Under the pieces are notes generated by a model that was not told where the DNA came from, did not search any database, and saw nothing but the letters and a program-made list of their open reading frames with translations. The position numbers and the translations under genes were made by a program. A stretch of DNA of 64,000 nucleotides from contig NZ_BOMY01000060.1 of assembly GCF_016862435.1 (NCBI RefSeq), positions 124,001 through 188,000 on the forward strand, in the 5' to 3' direction. This DNA comes from Paractinoplanes tereljensis (lineage in GTDB: Bacteria > Actinomycetota > Actinomycetes > Mycobacteriales > Micromonosporaceae). This document shows, piece by piece, positions 39,220 through 49,267 of this stretch (its first letter is position 1; the number at the start of each line of letters is the position of its first letter).

Positions 39220-40641
39220 TCAGAAACCCAGCTTGCGCAATTGACGGGGATCACGCTGCCACTCCTTGGCGACACGAACATGTAAATCTAGGTACACCCT
39301 GGTACCCAGAAGTTGCTCGATCTCACCTCGGGCTTTGCTCCCAACTTCCTTGAGACGTGTTCCGCGGGTGCCGATCACGATCGACTTCTGGCTGTCCCGC
39401 TCCACGTACAGGTCCGCGTAGATCTTGGTCAGCTTGCCCTCGACCTGCATCTCCTCGACCATCACCGCGATCGAGTGCGGCAGCTCGTCGCGCACCCCCT
39501 CGAGGGCCGCCTCGCGGATCAGCTCGGCGATCAGCACCTGCTCCGGCTCGTCGGTCAGCACGTCGTCCGGGTACAGCTGCGGGGACTCCGGCAGGTGCTT
39601 GACCAGCACGTCGACCAGCTGCTGCACCTGATGCCCGGACACCGCGCTGACCGGTACGATCTCCGCGAAGTCGTACAACTTACTCACCGCGAGGAGATGC
39701 TCGGCCAGCCGCTGCGGACCCACCAGGTCGACCTTCGTCACCACGGCGATCACGGTGGCCTTCAGCTCGGCCATCTCGGCCGAGATGAACCGGTCACCGC
39801 GCCCCACCGGCTCGTCCGCCGGGAAGCAGATGCCGATCACGTCGGTCTCGCTCCACACCTCGCGCACGAGATCGTTGAGCCGCTCCCCCAGCAGGGTTCG
39901 CGGCCGGTGCAGACCCGGCGTGTCCACCAGCACGAGCTGCGAGTCCTCGCGGTGCAGGATGCCCCGGATCACGTGCCGGGTGGTCTGCGGCTTGTTCGAG
40001 GTGATCGCGATCTTCTGCCCGATGATCGCGTTGGTCAGGGTGCTCTTCCCGGCATTCGGCCGCCCGACAAAACACGCGAAACCGGCCCGGTAGACGCCGT
40101 CGCCCGCGCCGCTGCGCGCCGCTTCGGCATGCCGGTGCACCCGCCGGGCAGGCGGGCTGCTCTCCGGCCGGGGCTCACTCTTGGCGGTCACCTCCCGCAC
40201 TTTCTGGGTACGGGCTGGTCCGCCCCCGGCCGATCCTGGCCGTCCCGTAGTACGAGCAGAAGGACCCCGCCCCTGCCCGGCCCCGGCTGCCTGGCTGTTC
40301 TTCTGACCGCCGCTGGGCTGACCAACGCCCTGCTGACCGCCGCCGGCCGAGCCGCCACCGCGCTGACCACCGGACCGCTGACCGCCGCCCGGCTGACCGC
40401 CGCTGCGCTGGCCGCCGGACCGCTGACCGCCACCGGCCGCGCCACCGCGCTGACCACCGGCCGAGGCACCGCCACGCTGGCCGCCGCCCTTCTGGCCGCC
40501 CCGGGCAGCCGCGCCACCCGTGCCACCCGCGGCGCCCGTGGTGTCGGCTGTGCGGCGGGCCGCCCGCCGCTCCTGGCGGCGCAGTTCGTTGCGCTCGCCG
40601 GCCGTCAGCCGGCGCTCGCCCTCGTTACCCGGCTGCGTCAT
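39220..40641 (-). CDS. era: GTPase Era with long Gly/Gln/Arg-rich N-terminal extension
   Basis: Ribosome-assembly GTPase binding 16S rRNA 3' end. Protein of 473 residues, about 170 longer than usual. The C-terminal 290 residues are standard Era: GRPNAGKST (G1, about residue 190), KPQTTRHVIRGI (G2), LVLVDTPGLHRP (G3), VVTKVDL (G4) and the KH domain with VEGKLTKIYADLYVERDSQK. The extension (residues about 35-150) is low complexity, with GGQRSGG/GGQRGG repeats like RNA-binding RGG tracts. Its ATG overlaps the cdd-like stop. Shorter in-frame starts exist but none just before the GTPase domain with a good ribosome-binding site was found. Confidence 0.93.
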   Translation of the reverse strand: MTQPGNEGERRLTAGERNELRRQERRAARRTADTTGAAGGTGGAAARGGQKGGGQRGGASAGGQRGGAAGGGQRSGGQRSGGQPGGGQRSGGQRGGGSAGGGQQGVGQPSGGQKNSQAAGAGQGRGPSARTTGRPGSAGGGPARTQKVREVTAKSEPRPESSPPARRVHRHAEAARSGAGDGVYRAGFACFVGRPNAGKSTLTNAIIGQKIAITSNKPQTTRHVIRGILHREDSQLVLVDTPGLHRPRTLLGERLNDLVREVWSETDVIGICFPADEPVGRGDRFISAEMAELKATVIAVVTKVDLVGPQRLAEHLLAVSKLYDFAEIVPVSAVSGHQVQQLVDVLVKHLPESPQLYPDDVLTDEPEQVLIAELIREAALEGVRDELPHSIAVMVEEMQVEGKLTKIYADLYVERDSQKSIVIGTRGTRLKEVGSKARGEIEQLLGTRVYLDLHVRVAKEWQRDPRQLRKLGF

Positions 40642-41021
40642 ACGGTGACCGTGCCGAGCAGAGTCGCGTCGGGGGCCGCCACGTGGATCGGGGCGTTCGT
40701 GGCCAGGTCGCGCACCGCGGCGTGGCCGGCGCCGTCCAGTTCCGACGCCTCGGTCACCACCGCGGCCGCCTCGATCGCCGAAGCACCCGACGACACCGCC
40801 AGGGCCACCGCCAGCTGCAGGGCCGTCACCGACAGGCTGGGCAGCGACACGGTGGCACCGTTGTACGTACGGCCGTCCTGGTCGCGTACCGCGGCACCCT
40901 CGACCGCGCCCACCCGGGCGCGGGCGCTGCGGGCCAGGGTGACCAACTTGTTGTCCTCGGCGCTCAGCGCGCCGCCGTCGGTCGTCGGCACGGCCGCGCC
41001 GGCAAAGGTCGGGTCAGGCAT
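40638..41021 (-). CDS. Cytidine-deaminase-like protein without zinc ligands
   Basis: Protein of 127 residues found in this place between corC and era in actinobacteria and usually named cytidine deaminase. Seen: LVTLARSARARVGAVEGAAV, LSVTALQLAVALAVSSGASA, AAAVVTEASELDGAG. The H/C-A-E and P-C-x-x-C zinc-site motifs of true CDA are not present, so deaminase activity is unlikely; the fold may have another role in the era operon. Confidence 0.7.
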   Translation of the reverse strand: MPDPTFAGAAVPTTDGGALSAEDNKLVTLARSARARVGAVEGAAVRDQDGRTYNGATVSLPSLSVTALQLAVALAVSSGASAIEAAAVVTEASELDGAGHAAVRDLATNAPIHVAAPDATLLGTVTV

Positions 41022-42426
41022 CTGCGGTTTGTCTTTCCTCAGTCTCGGATTCGCCAGATCGGCCGGGGCCGGAGCCCGGGTTGGCGGGGTCGGTGGTGGT
41101 CTCGTCGGACCGGTCGGCCGGCTGTTCGGCCCGGCGCACCAGCACCGAGTCGATCCGGTTGCGCCGGCCGGTGGTGCCCTCGGCGACCATGTAGAGGCCG
41201 CCCACGTCGGCGCCGGCGCCGGGGATCGGCACCCGGCCCAGCGTCTGGGCGAGCAGGCCGCCCACGGTCTCGACCTCGTCGGCGGGCAGTTCCACGCCGA
41301 AGATGTCGCCCAGGTCCTCGATCGGCAGGCGGGCGGTCACCCGCACCGCGCCGTCGTCCAGGTGCTCGACCGGCGGGCGTTCGACGTCGTACTCGTCGGT
41401 GATCTCCCCGACGATCTCCTCGAGGATGTCCTCGATCGTGACCAGGCCGGCCGTGCCGCCGTACTCGTCGACCACGATCACCAGGTGGGTGCGCGCGGCC
41501 TGCATCTCGGACAGCAGGTCGTCGACCGGTTTCGACTCCGGGACGAACGTCGCCGCCCGCATCAGTTCGGCCACCGCCTGCGCGGTAGCCGCCGGATCAC
41601 CCGACTGGGTGCGGCGGATCACGTCCTTCAGGTAGAGCACACCGAGCACGTCGTCGACGCTGTCCCCGATCACCGGAATCCTGGAGAAACCGGACCGCAG
41701 GAACAGGTAGAGGGCCTGCTGCAGGGTCTTCGGCGCCTCGATCCACACCATCTCGGTGCGCGGCACCATCACCTCGCGGGCGATCGTGTCACCCAGCGCG
41801 AACACCGAGTGGATCATCTCGCGTTCGCCGTGCTCGACGACGCCGCGCTGCTCGGCCAGGTCGACCAGCTCGCGCAGCTCCACCTGGCTGCCGAACGGGC
41901 CGTCCGGGAAGCCCTTGCCCGGGGTCACCGCGTTACCGATCAGGATCAGCAGCGACGCGAGCGGGTTGAGTACCTTGCCGAGCCAGCGCACCAGCGGCGC
42001 CGCCGCCCGGCCCACCGCGTAGGCGTGCTGCCGCCCCACCGTGCGCGGCGCGACCCCCACCACCACGAAGCTGACCAGGGTCATCGCACCGGCGGTGACC
42101 AGCGCGGCCCGCCAGCCGATCCCCCAGCTGTCCACCGCGACCAGCGCGACCAGCGTGGTCGCGGTGAGCTCGCAGATCAGCCGCAGCAACAGCAGCAGGT
42201 TGAGGTGGCGCACCACGTCGCCGGCGACGGCGGCGAGGGCGGCGGCACCGCGCTCGCCCTCCCGGGCCATCTCGGCGGCCCGGGCCGGGGACACCGTGCC
42301 CAGGGCCGCGTCGGCCATCGAGGCCAAGCCGGCCAGGAAGACCAAGGCGACGGCAAGAACGATCAACTGCAAGTCCGGCAGGCCGGCCGAGGCCTGACCT
42401 GCCGAGGCTAGAGACGCTGGGTCCAC
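41014..42426 (-). CDS. CNNM/HlyC-CorC family transporter-associated protein
   Basis: Membrane protein of 470 residues: N-terminal DUF21/CNNM domain with four hydrophobic segments (residues about 15-170), a CBS pair (REVMVPRTEMVWIEAPKTLQ; VLGVLYLKDVIRR; HLVIVVDEYGGTAGLVTIED; EEIVGEITDEYD) and a CorC_HlyC domain (DLGDIFGVELPADEVETVGG). Family members are linked to Mg/Co efflux. GTG start at 42426. The disordered acidic tail overlaps the start of the cdd-like gene. Confidence 0.9.
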   Translation of the reverse strand: MDPASLASAGQASAGLPDLQLIVLAVALVFLAGLASMADAALGTVSPARAAEMAREGERGAAALAAVAGDVVRHLNLLLLLRLICELTATTLVALVAVDSWGIGWRAALVTAGAMTLVSFVVVGVAPRTVGRQHAYAVGRAAAPLVRWLGKVLNPLASLLILIGNAVTPGKGFPDGPFGSQVELRELVDLAEQRGVVEHGEREMIHSVFALGDTIAREVMVPRTEMVWIEAPKTLQQALYLFLRSGFSRIPVIGDSVDDVLGVLYLKDVIRRTQSGDPAATAQAVAELMRAATFVPESKPVDDLLSEMQAARTHLVIVVDEYGGTAGLVTIEDILEEIVGEITDEYDVERPPVEHLDDGAVRVTARLPIEDLGDIFGVELPADEVETVGGLLAQTLGRVPIPGAGADVGGLYMVAEGTTGRRNRIDSVLVRRAEQPADRSDETTTDPANPGSGPGRSGESETEERQTADA

Positions 42427-42431
42427 CGGTA

Positions 42432-42902
42432 TCAGCCGGTCTGTCGGCTGGTGCGCCAGCTCTGCAGCAGGCGGTTCTGGAGCGAGAACATCTCCCGCTC
42501 CTCCTCCGGCTCGGCGTGGTCGTAGCCGAGCAGGTGCAGCGCCCCGTGCACGGTGAGCAGGTGCAGCTCGTCGGCGGCCGAGTGACCGGCCGCCGCGGCC
42601 TGCTTGGCGGCCACCTCGGGGGCGAGCACGATGTCGCCGAGCAGTGCCGGCTCCCCCGTGCCCGCCTCGCCGGGGCCGTGGTCGACGCTGCCCTCGTCCA
42701 TCGGGAACGCGAGGACGTCGGTGGGGCCGTCACCACCCATCCAGCGGTGGTTCAGCTCGGCCATGTAGTCGATGTCGACGAGAAGGATCGACAGCTCGGC
42801 GAGCGGGTTGACCCCCATCTCGTCAAGGGCGTACCGGGCCACCGCGAGGATCGCGTCGGTGTCGACCTCGACTCCCGACTCGTTGGCGATCTCGATCGAC
42901 AT
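42432..42902 (-). CDS. ybeY: Endoribonuclease YbeY
   Basis: Single-strand RNase needed for 16S rRNA maturation and ribosome quality control. Protein of 156 residues with the zinc-binding HxxxHxxxxxH motif in VHGALHLLGYDHAEPEE, and MGGDGPTDVLAFPMDE. Between phoH and corC, the classic order. Confidence 0.95.
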   Translation of the reverse strand: MSIEIANESGVEVDTDAILAVARYALDEMGVNPLAELSILLVDIDYMAELNHRWMGGDGPTDVLAFPMDEGSVDHGPGEAGTGEPALLGDIVLAPEVAAKQAAAAGHSAADELHLLTVHGALHLLGYDHAEPEEEREMFSLQNRLLQSWRTSRQTG

Positions 42903-42925
42903 GTGGTGCTCTTTACCCCTTGGTA

Positions 42926-44002
<1,077 letters not shown>

Positions 44003-44110
44003 AGGGCGGCCCGGGGGCCTCCGCCACCTGCTCTCATACTCGTTTGCCGAAGGAGATGCCATCGTATCCGCTACGCCGCCCGGACGCCGATGCCATTATC
44101 GCCGGGTTGG

Positions 44111-45490
44111 CTACTCCGGCCCGTCCGAGGCGAGACCGCCGTCGAAGCCGTCCTGCAGGCGAGTGAACCGGTAGGTCGCCCAGTGCATCCGGGCGACCGC
44201 TCCGGTGTCGTCCCGGGTGAGCCGCAGCAGCTCCCCGGTCTCCCGCCCGGAGACGGTGCGCAGCACGCCGGGACGGTCCGGGATCGGCGCGAAGATCGAC
44301 GGCGGCAGGTCGGCCGGCGCGTCGGCGTCCCGGGCCTGCAACGCCCCGGCGTGCCAGGCGAACGTGAACGGCGAACCCTCGCTCCACCAGGTGCCGAGCG
44401 CCGAGCGGTACTCCCGGGGCGCGGGCGCCGCCGGGCGCCACGGTTCGATGTCGGCCGGATCGAGCTCGACCGCGAGCCGCAGCAGCTCGTGCACCAGGTC
44501 GAGGGTCTCGGCGGCGGTGGTCGAGGAACCGAGGACCGCGCAGCCCAGCCCGGCCGGGACGCCCTCGCCGCCGCGCCGGCCGTAGACGCCGGCCAGGAAA
44601 CCGGGCATGGCGCCGTTGTGGCCGACGTGCACGGCCCGCCGGCCCTGCGGGGCGAGCAGCAGGCCGAGACCGAAGCCGCTGACCCACTGGGTCTCGTCGC
44701 GGGTGGTGTGCGGCCAGCGCATCTCGTCCAGGGTGGTGGCGGCCAGCACGGCACCGTCCGGGTCGACGGTCTCCGGCGAGGCCAGGAACGCGCCCCAGGT
44801 GGCCATGTCGGCGGCGGTGCTCCACAGCTGGGCGGCCGGGGCCACCCCGCCCGCGTCCAGGTAGGGCTCGGGGCGGGCGGCGTCGGAGTAGGCGTCGACC
44901 AGGTAGCCGACGGCCGCCTGGGCCGGCGGCAGCACGGTGGTGGCGGCCAGGCCGAGCGGGTCGAGGATCCGGTCGGCGAGCAGCTTCTCCCAGGTGGTGT
45001 CGTGCAGCCGGGCGACCAGATGCCCGAGGACGGCCAGGCCCAGGTTCGAATAGTGGAAGCGCAGCGCGTGCGGCAGCACCCGCTCGGCCCGGTCGAGCTG
45101 GGCGAGCATCTCGGCGGACGACGGCGGCATCAGGGTGTCCCAGATGTCGCCGGGGGCCTCCCGCTGGAAGCCGGCCGTGTGCGAGAGCAGCCGCCGGATG
45201 GTGGCGTCGCCGTGCGCGGGCACGTCGAGGTAGGCCGAGATCGGCTCGTCGAGGTCGAGCAGCCCCTGGTCCCGGGCCTGCAGGACGAGCACCGCGGTGA
45301 ACGTCTTGGTGACCGAGCCGATCCGGAACCGGGTGTCCCGGTCCAGCGGGAAGTCCGGATTGCCGGAATCGCCGACGGTGAAGATCCACGGCTCCCGGTC
45401 GGCCCGGCGCAGCGCCACCGACAGGGCCGGGATCCGGCCGGTGGCCTGGGCCTTGCGGGCGGCGCGGGCGTAGCGGGCGGTGACACTCAT
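44111..45490 (-). CDS. Serine hydrolase, beta-lactamase/penicillin-binding class C fold
   Basis: Protein of 459 residues: RFRIGSVTKTFTAVLVLQAR (catalytic Ser-x-x-Lys), LRFHYSNLGLAVLGHLV (Tyr-x-Asn) and VHVGHNGAMPGFLA (the KTG-like HxG box), then a C-terminal beta domain (about 330-459). No signal peptide is seen, so it is likely a cytoplasmic esterase/peptidase of the class C family. Its ATG overlaps the HIT gene stop. Confidence 0.88.
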   Translation of the reverse strand: MSVTARYARAARKAQATGRIPALSVALRRADREPWIFTVGDSGNPDFPLDRDTRFRIGSVTKTFTAVLVLQARDQGLLDLDEPISAYLDVPAHGDATIRRLLSHTAGFQREAPGDIWDTLMPPSSAEMLAQLDRAERVLPHALRFHYSNLGLAVLGHLVARLHDTTWEKLLADRILDPLGLAATTVLPPAQAAVGYLVDAYSDAARPEPYLDAGGVAPAAQLWSTAADMATWGAFLASPETVDPDGAVLAATTLDEMRWPHTTRDETQWVSGFGLGLLLAPQGRRAVHVGHNGAMPGFLAGVYGRRGGEGVPAGLGCAVLGSSTTAAETLDLVHELLRLAVELDPADIEPWRPAAPAPREYRSALGTWWSEGSPFTFAWHAGALQARDADAPADLPPSIFAPIPDRPGVLRTVSGRETGELLRLTRDDTGAVARMHWATYRFTRLQDGFDGGLASDGPE

Positions 45491-45840
45491 CGGGGTGCCA
45501 GCATCGGGCCCAGCGAGGTGCCGCCGAGGACATGGGCATGCACGTGGAACACCTCTTGACCGGCGTACCCCCCGGTGTTGAAAAGCAGCCGGAAGCCGTC
45601 GGTGAGCAGACCCTCGGCCTCGGCCACCGCGGCCGCCGCGGCCAGAAGGTCGGCGGAGCCGGCCGGATCGGCCCGGGCCAGGGCGACCACGTCGGGGTGA
45701 TGAGCCTTGGGAATCACCAGTACGTGGACGGGCGCCTTCGGGTCGATATCACGGAAGGCGAGGGTCGTTTCGGTCTCGTGCACCACGGTCGCGGGGATCT
45801 CACCGGCCACGATGCGGCAGAACAGGCAGTCGTTGTCCAC
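45487..45840 (-). CDS. HIT-family nucleotide-binding protein
   Basis: HINT-type phosphoramidase of 117 residues: NDCLFCRIVAGEIPATVVHE, LAFRDIDPKAPVHVLVIPKA, and the His triad HVHAHVLGG. Acts on nucleoside phosphoramidates in the cytoplasm. GTG start at 45840; translationally coupled with the beta-lactamase-like gene. Confidence 0.93.
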   Translation of the reverse strand: MDNDCLFCRIVAGEIPATVVHETETTLAFRDIDPKAPVHVLVIPKAHHPDVVALARADPAGSADLLAAAAAVAEAEGLLTDGFRLLFNTGGYAGQEVFHVHAHVLGGTSLGPMLAPR

Positions 45841-45863
45841 CCCGACGATCTTAGGGTGAGGGA

Positions 45864-48236
45864 ATGAGTACGCGAGCGATGGCCGATGTCGAACACCTTC
45901 TCGGCGAACTGGACCTGGCCGAGAAGGTCTCCCTACTGGCCGGGCAGGATTTCTGGTCGCTCCCGGCGATCGAGCGGATCGGGCTGCGCTCACTGGTGAT
46001 GTCGGACGGGCCGATCGGGGTCCGGGGCATCGGCTGGGCGCCGGACGATCCGTCGGTGGCCCTGCCGAGCCCGACCGCGCTGGCGGCGGCCTGGGATCCG
46101 GAGCTGGCCGAGACCGCCGGTCTGCTGCTGGGCCAGGAGGCGCGGCGCAAGGGGGTGCACGTGCTGCTGGGGCCCACGGTGAACCTGCAGCGCACCCCGC
46201 TGGGGGGCCGGCACTTCGAGTGCTACTCGGAGGATCCGCTGCTCAGCGGCGAGATCGCGGTCGGTTTCGTGCGCGGTGTGCAGCGGCACGGCGTCGGCAC
46301 CACGGTGAAGCACCTGGTCGGCAACGACTTCGAGACCGACCGGATGGAGGTCGACGTCCGGATCGGCGAGCGGGCGCTGCGGGAGATCTACCTGGCGCCG
46401 TTCGAGCGGGTCGTCGAGGCCGGCGGCTGGGGCGTGATGAGCGCCTACAACGGGGTCAACGGGTCACCGATGGCGGCCAACGGGCGGCTGCAGGACGAGG
46501 TGCTCAAGGGCGAGTGGGGCTTCGACGGGGTGGTGGTCTCCGACTGGCGGGCGGCCCGGTCGACGGTCGGGTCGGCGCTGGGTGGCCTGGACATCGCGAT
46601 GCCGCAGCTGGAAAACCCGTGGGGGGAGAAGCTGATCGCGGCGGTCAAGGCCGGCGAGGTGCCGGAAGAGGCGATCAACCAGAAGGTACGCCGGGTGCTG
46701 CTTCTCGCCCTGCGGGTCGGCGCGCTCGGCACCGAAGCTGCGCCGGAGGAGGACGAGCTGGATGGGGAGCAGGTCGCGCACGAGGTGGCGGCCCGCTCGT
46801 TCGTGCTGGTCCGCAACGAGAACTGGACGCTGCCGCTGGAGCCGGCCGGGCTGACCAAGGTCGCGGTGATCGGCGCGCTCGCGATGGACGCGCGAGTGCT
46901 CGGCGGCGGCAGCGCCCAGGTGTCCCCGCCGCACACCGTCTCCCCGCTCGACGGCCTGCGCCGGGCCCTGTCCGGGGTGGACGTCGAGTACGCGGTGGGC
47001 GCCGACCCGCGCCCGTTCCTGCCGGCCCTGCACAGCCCGACCCGGGTCACCATCGGCACCCACGAGTTCGAGGTGGAGCCGGCCGCGGTGCGCTGGATCG
47101 GCTCGCTGCCGGGCGGCCTGCCGATGGAGTCGGTCGACGGCCTGCGCCTGGAGACCACGGTCACCCCGGCCGAGAGCGGCGAGCACACGTTCGCGGTCTC
47201 CGGGTTCGGCACGTTCCGCTTGAAGATCAACGGTGAGGTCCGGTACGAGGGCACCCTGCACCCGCCCGGCACCGGCCGCGCCGACCTGCTGCTGTCGCCC
47301 CGCGAGCAACGGGTCACGGCCGTGCTGCGAGCCGGCGAGCCGGTGTCGATCGTGCTGGAGCAGACCATCGTGCCCGGCCTGGCCCACTCGGTCGCGACCA
47401 CCCTGGGGCACCGCCCGCCGTCCCCCGACGAGGACGGGCTGATCGCGGAGGCGGTGGCGCTGGCCGCCGAGTCCGACGTGGCCGTGGTCGTGGTCGGCAC
47501 CACCGAGCAGGTCGAGTCGGAGGGCTTCGACCGCACCTCGCTGGCCCTGCCCGGCCGGCAGGACGAGCTGGTCGCCCGGGTGGCGGCGGCCAACCCGCGC
47601 ACGATCGTGGTGGTCAACGCCGGCTCGCCGGTGCTGATGCCGTGGGCCGGCGAGGTCGCGGCGACCCTGCTGACCTGGTTCCCCGGCCAGGAGGGCGGCG
47701 CGGCCCTGGCCGACGTGCTGCTCGGCGCGGCCGAGCCGGGCGGCCGGCTGCCGACGACCTGGCCCCGGCGCGAGAAGGACTGCCCGGTGCTGGAGATCAC
47801 CCCGCGCGACGGCGTCGTCGCCTACGACGAGGGGGTGTTCGTCGGCTATCGCGGCTGGCTGCGGGCCGGCCAGAAACCGCTGTACGCGTTCGGCCACGGT
47901 CTCGGCTACACGACCTGGCACTACGACGAGATCGCGGTGACCGCGACCGAGGCGGTGGTCACCCTGACCAACGCGGGCGGGCGGGCCGGGCGCGAGGTGG
48001 TGCAGGTGTACGTCGGACCGGCCGGCGCGGACCGGGATCGTCCCGAGCGCTGGCTGGCCGGCTTCGCCAACGTGTCGGCGCATCCGGACGAGACGGTGAC
48101 CGTGCGGATTCCGCTGCCGCCGCGCACCTGGCAGATCTGGGACGACGGCTGGACCACGGTTCCCGGCGACTACCGGGTGATCGCGGCGCACGCCCTGGAC
48201 GACGAGCGTCTGGAGTCGACGGTGACGATCTCGTGA
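45864..48236 (+). CDS. Beta-glucosidase, glycoside hydrolase family 3
   Basis: Protein of 790 residues without signal peptide. Seen: GH3 N-terminal barrel (VMSDGPIGVRG, LLGPTVNLQRTPLGGRHFEC, VGTTVKHLVGNDFETDR), nucleophile Asp at about residue 226 in DGVVVSDWRA, the (alpha/beta)6 domain, an inserted PA14-like beta domain at about 380-500 (GEHTFAVSGFGTFRLKING), acid/base region VVGTTEQVESEGFDRTSLAL, and a fibronectin-III-like C-terminus. Plan matches bacterial and fungal beta-glucosidases acting on oligosaccharides after import. No sugar transporter is adjacent. Confidence 0.93.
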   Translation: MSTRAMADVEHLLGELDLAEKVSLLAGQDFWSLPAIERIGLRSLVMSDGPIGVRGIGWAPDDPSVALPSPTALAAAWDPELAETAGLLLGQEARRKGVHVLLGPTVNLQRTPLGGRHFECYSEDPLLSGEIAVGFVRGVQRHGVGTTVKHLVGNDFETDRMEVDVRIGERALREIYLAPFERVVEAGGWGVMSAYNGVNGSPMAANGRLQDEVLKGEWGFDGVVVSDWRAARSTVGSALGGLDIAMPQLENPWGEKLIAAVKAGEVPEEAINQKVRRVLLLALRVGALGTEAAPEEDELDGEQVAHEVAARSFVLVRNENWTLPLEPAGLTKVAVIGALAMDARVLGGGSAQVSPPHTVSPLDGLRRALSGVDVEYAVGADPRPFLPALHSPTRVTIGTHEFEVEPAAVRWIGSLPGGLPMESVDGLRLETTVTPAESGEHTFAVSGFGTFRLKINGEVRYEGTLHPPGTGRADLLLSPREQRVTAVLRAGEPVSIVLEQTIVPGLAHSVATTLGHRPPSPDEDGLIAEAVALAAESDVAVVVVGTTEQVESEGFDRTSLALPGRQDELVARVAAANPRTIVVVNAGSPVLMPWAGEVAATLLTWFPGQEGGAALADVLLGAAEPGGRLPTTWPRREKDCPVLEITPRDGVVAYDEGVFVGYRGWLRAGQKPLYAFGHGLGYTTWHYDEIAVTATEAVVTLTNAGGRAGREVVQVYVGPAGADRDRPERWLAGFANVSAHPDETVTVRIPLPPRTWQIWDDGWTTVPGDYRVIAAHALDDERLESTVTIS

Positions 48237-48253
48237 TCTCCGGGGCAGACAGG

Positions 48254-48272
48254 TGAGGCTAACCTAACCTCA
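48254..48272 (+). promoter_or_regulatory. Iron box (IdeR/DmdR type) at the binding-protein start
   Basis: TGAGGCTAACCTAACCTCA matches the actinobacterial iron-box consensus TTAGGTTAGGCTAACCTAA at 14 of 19 positions. It ends on the A of the ATG at 48272 and covers TAACCT (48260-48265), a good -10 for a leaderless mRNA, so iron-bound repressor would block RNA polymerase directly. Confidence 0.87.
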
Positions 48273-49267
48273 TGATTCTGCCCCTCAACCGTGTGTTCGC
48301 CACCGCCGCGGCCGCCATCCTGATCGGTGCCCTGGCCGCGTGCGGTGGCGGCAGCGACGACACCGCCACCCCGGCGTCGGCCGGGTCGGGTGCTGCTACC
48401 GGCTTCCCGGTCACCATCGCGCACAAGTTCGGCGAGACCACGATCAAGGCCAAGCCGCAGCGGATCGTCACGGTCGGCTGGAACGACCAGGACTTCGTGC
48501 TGTCCCTCGGCGAGGTGCCGGTCAGCACCCGGGAGTGGTTCACCGAGTACCCGGCCTATCCGTGGGTGTCGGCGAAGCTCGGCGGTAAGGCGCTGCCCAC
48601 GTTCTCCGCCGAGATCAACTTCGAGGCGATCGTCAAGCAGCAGCCGGACCTGATCCTGGCCATCTACGAGACGATCACCAAGGAGACGTACGACAAGCTC
48701 TCCGCGATCGCGCCCACGGTCATCCAGTCCGCGGACTACAAGGACGAGGAGACGCCGTGGGACGTGCAGACGCTGACCACCGGCAAGGCCCTCGGCAAGG
48801 CGGCCGAGGCGCAGGCCCTGGTCGAGAAGGTCAACGCCAAGGTGGAGGAGGCCAAGAAGGCCAACCCCCAGTTCGCCGGCCAGGTCCTGGTCGAGGACTA
48901 CGGCCCGGAGAAGGGCGAGCACTGGCTGATCCCGGCCAAGGACCCGCGGCGGTCGCTGTTCGACGCGCTCGGTTTCGCCACCCAGGAGCAGGGCGAGGAC
49001 GTCAGTGAGGAACGGCTCGACCTGGCCGACCGGGACGTGCTGTTCATCAACGGCGCCACCAAGGCCGACATGCTCACGTCGCCGGTCTTCAGCAGGCTGA
49101 AGGTGGTCGCCGAGGACCGCACGCTGTACACGTCGTTCGAGACGCCGCTGGCCGGCGCGCTGTCCTACTCCGGTCCCGACGCCCTGCTCTACGCGCTGGA
49201 CAAGCTGCTGCCCGAGCTGAAGAACGCCACCGACCGAGACCCCAACACCAAGGTCAACGAGCTTTAG
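48272..49267 (+). CDS. Iron-siderophore ABC transporter, substrate-binding lipoprotein
   Basis: Extracytoplasmic ferric-siderophore receptor of 331 residues: signal peptide with lipobox (LIGALAAC), then the cluster A-II binding-protein fold (PQRIVTVGWNDQDFVLSLGE, INFEAIVKQQPDLILAIYET, TGKALGKAAEAQALVEKVNA). The ATG directly abuts the iron box. Convergent with the transporter operon; the stop overlaps the end of the exporter gene by four bases. The siderophore identity is not readable. Confidence 0.92.
   Translation: MILPLNRVFATAAAAILIGALAACGGGSDDTATPASAGSGAATGFPVTIAHKFGETTIKAKPQRIVTVGWNDQDFVLSLGEVPVSTREWFTEYPAYPWVSAKLGGKALPTFSAEINFEAIVKQQPDLILAIYETITKETYDKLSAIAPTVIQSADYKDEETPWDVQTLTTGKALGKAAEAQALVEKVNAKVEEAKKANPQFAGQVLVEDYGPEKGEHWLIPAKDPRRSLFDALGFATQEQGEDVSEERLDLADRDVLFINGATKADMLTSPVFSRLKVVAEDRTLYTSFETPLAGALSYSGPDALLYALDKLLPELKNATDRDPNTKVNEL

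Noticed and set aside
39313..42411. A 1032-codon plus-strand open frame across era, cdd-like and corC.
   Set aside because: Low-complexity Arg/His/Gly/Leu composition and full overlap with well-recognised genes on the other strand.
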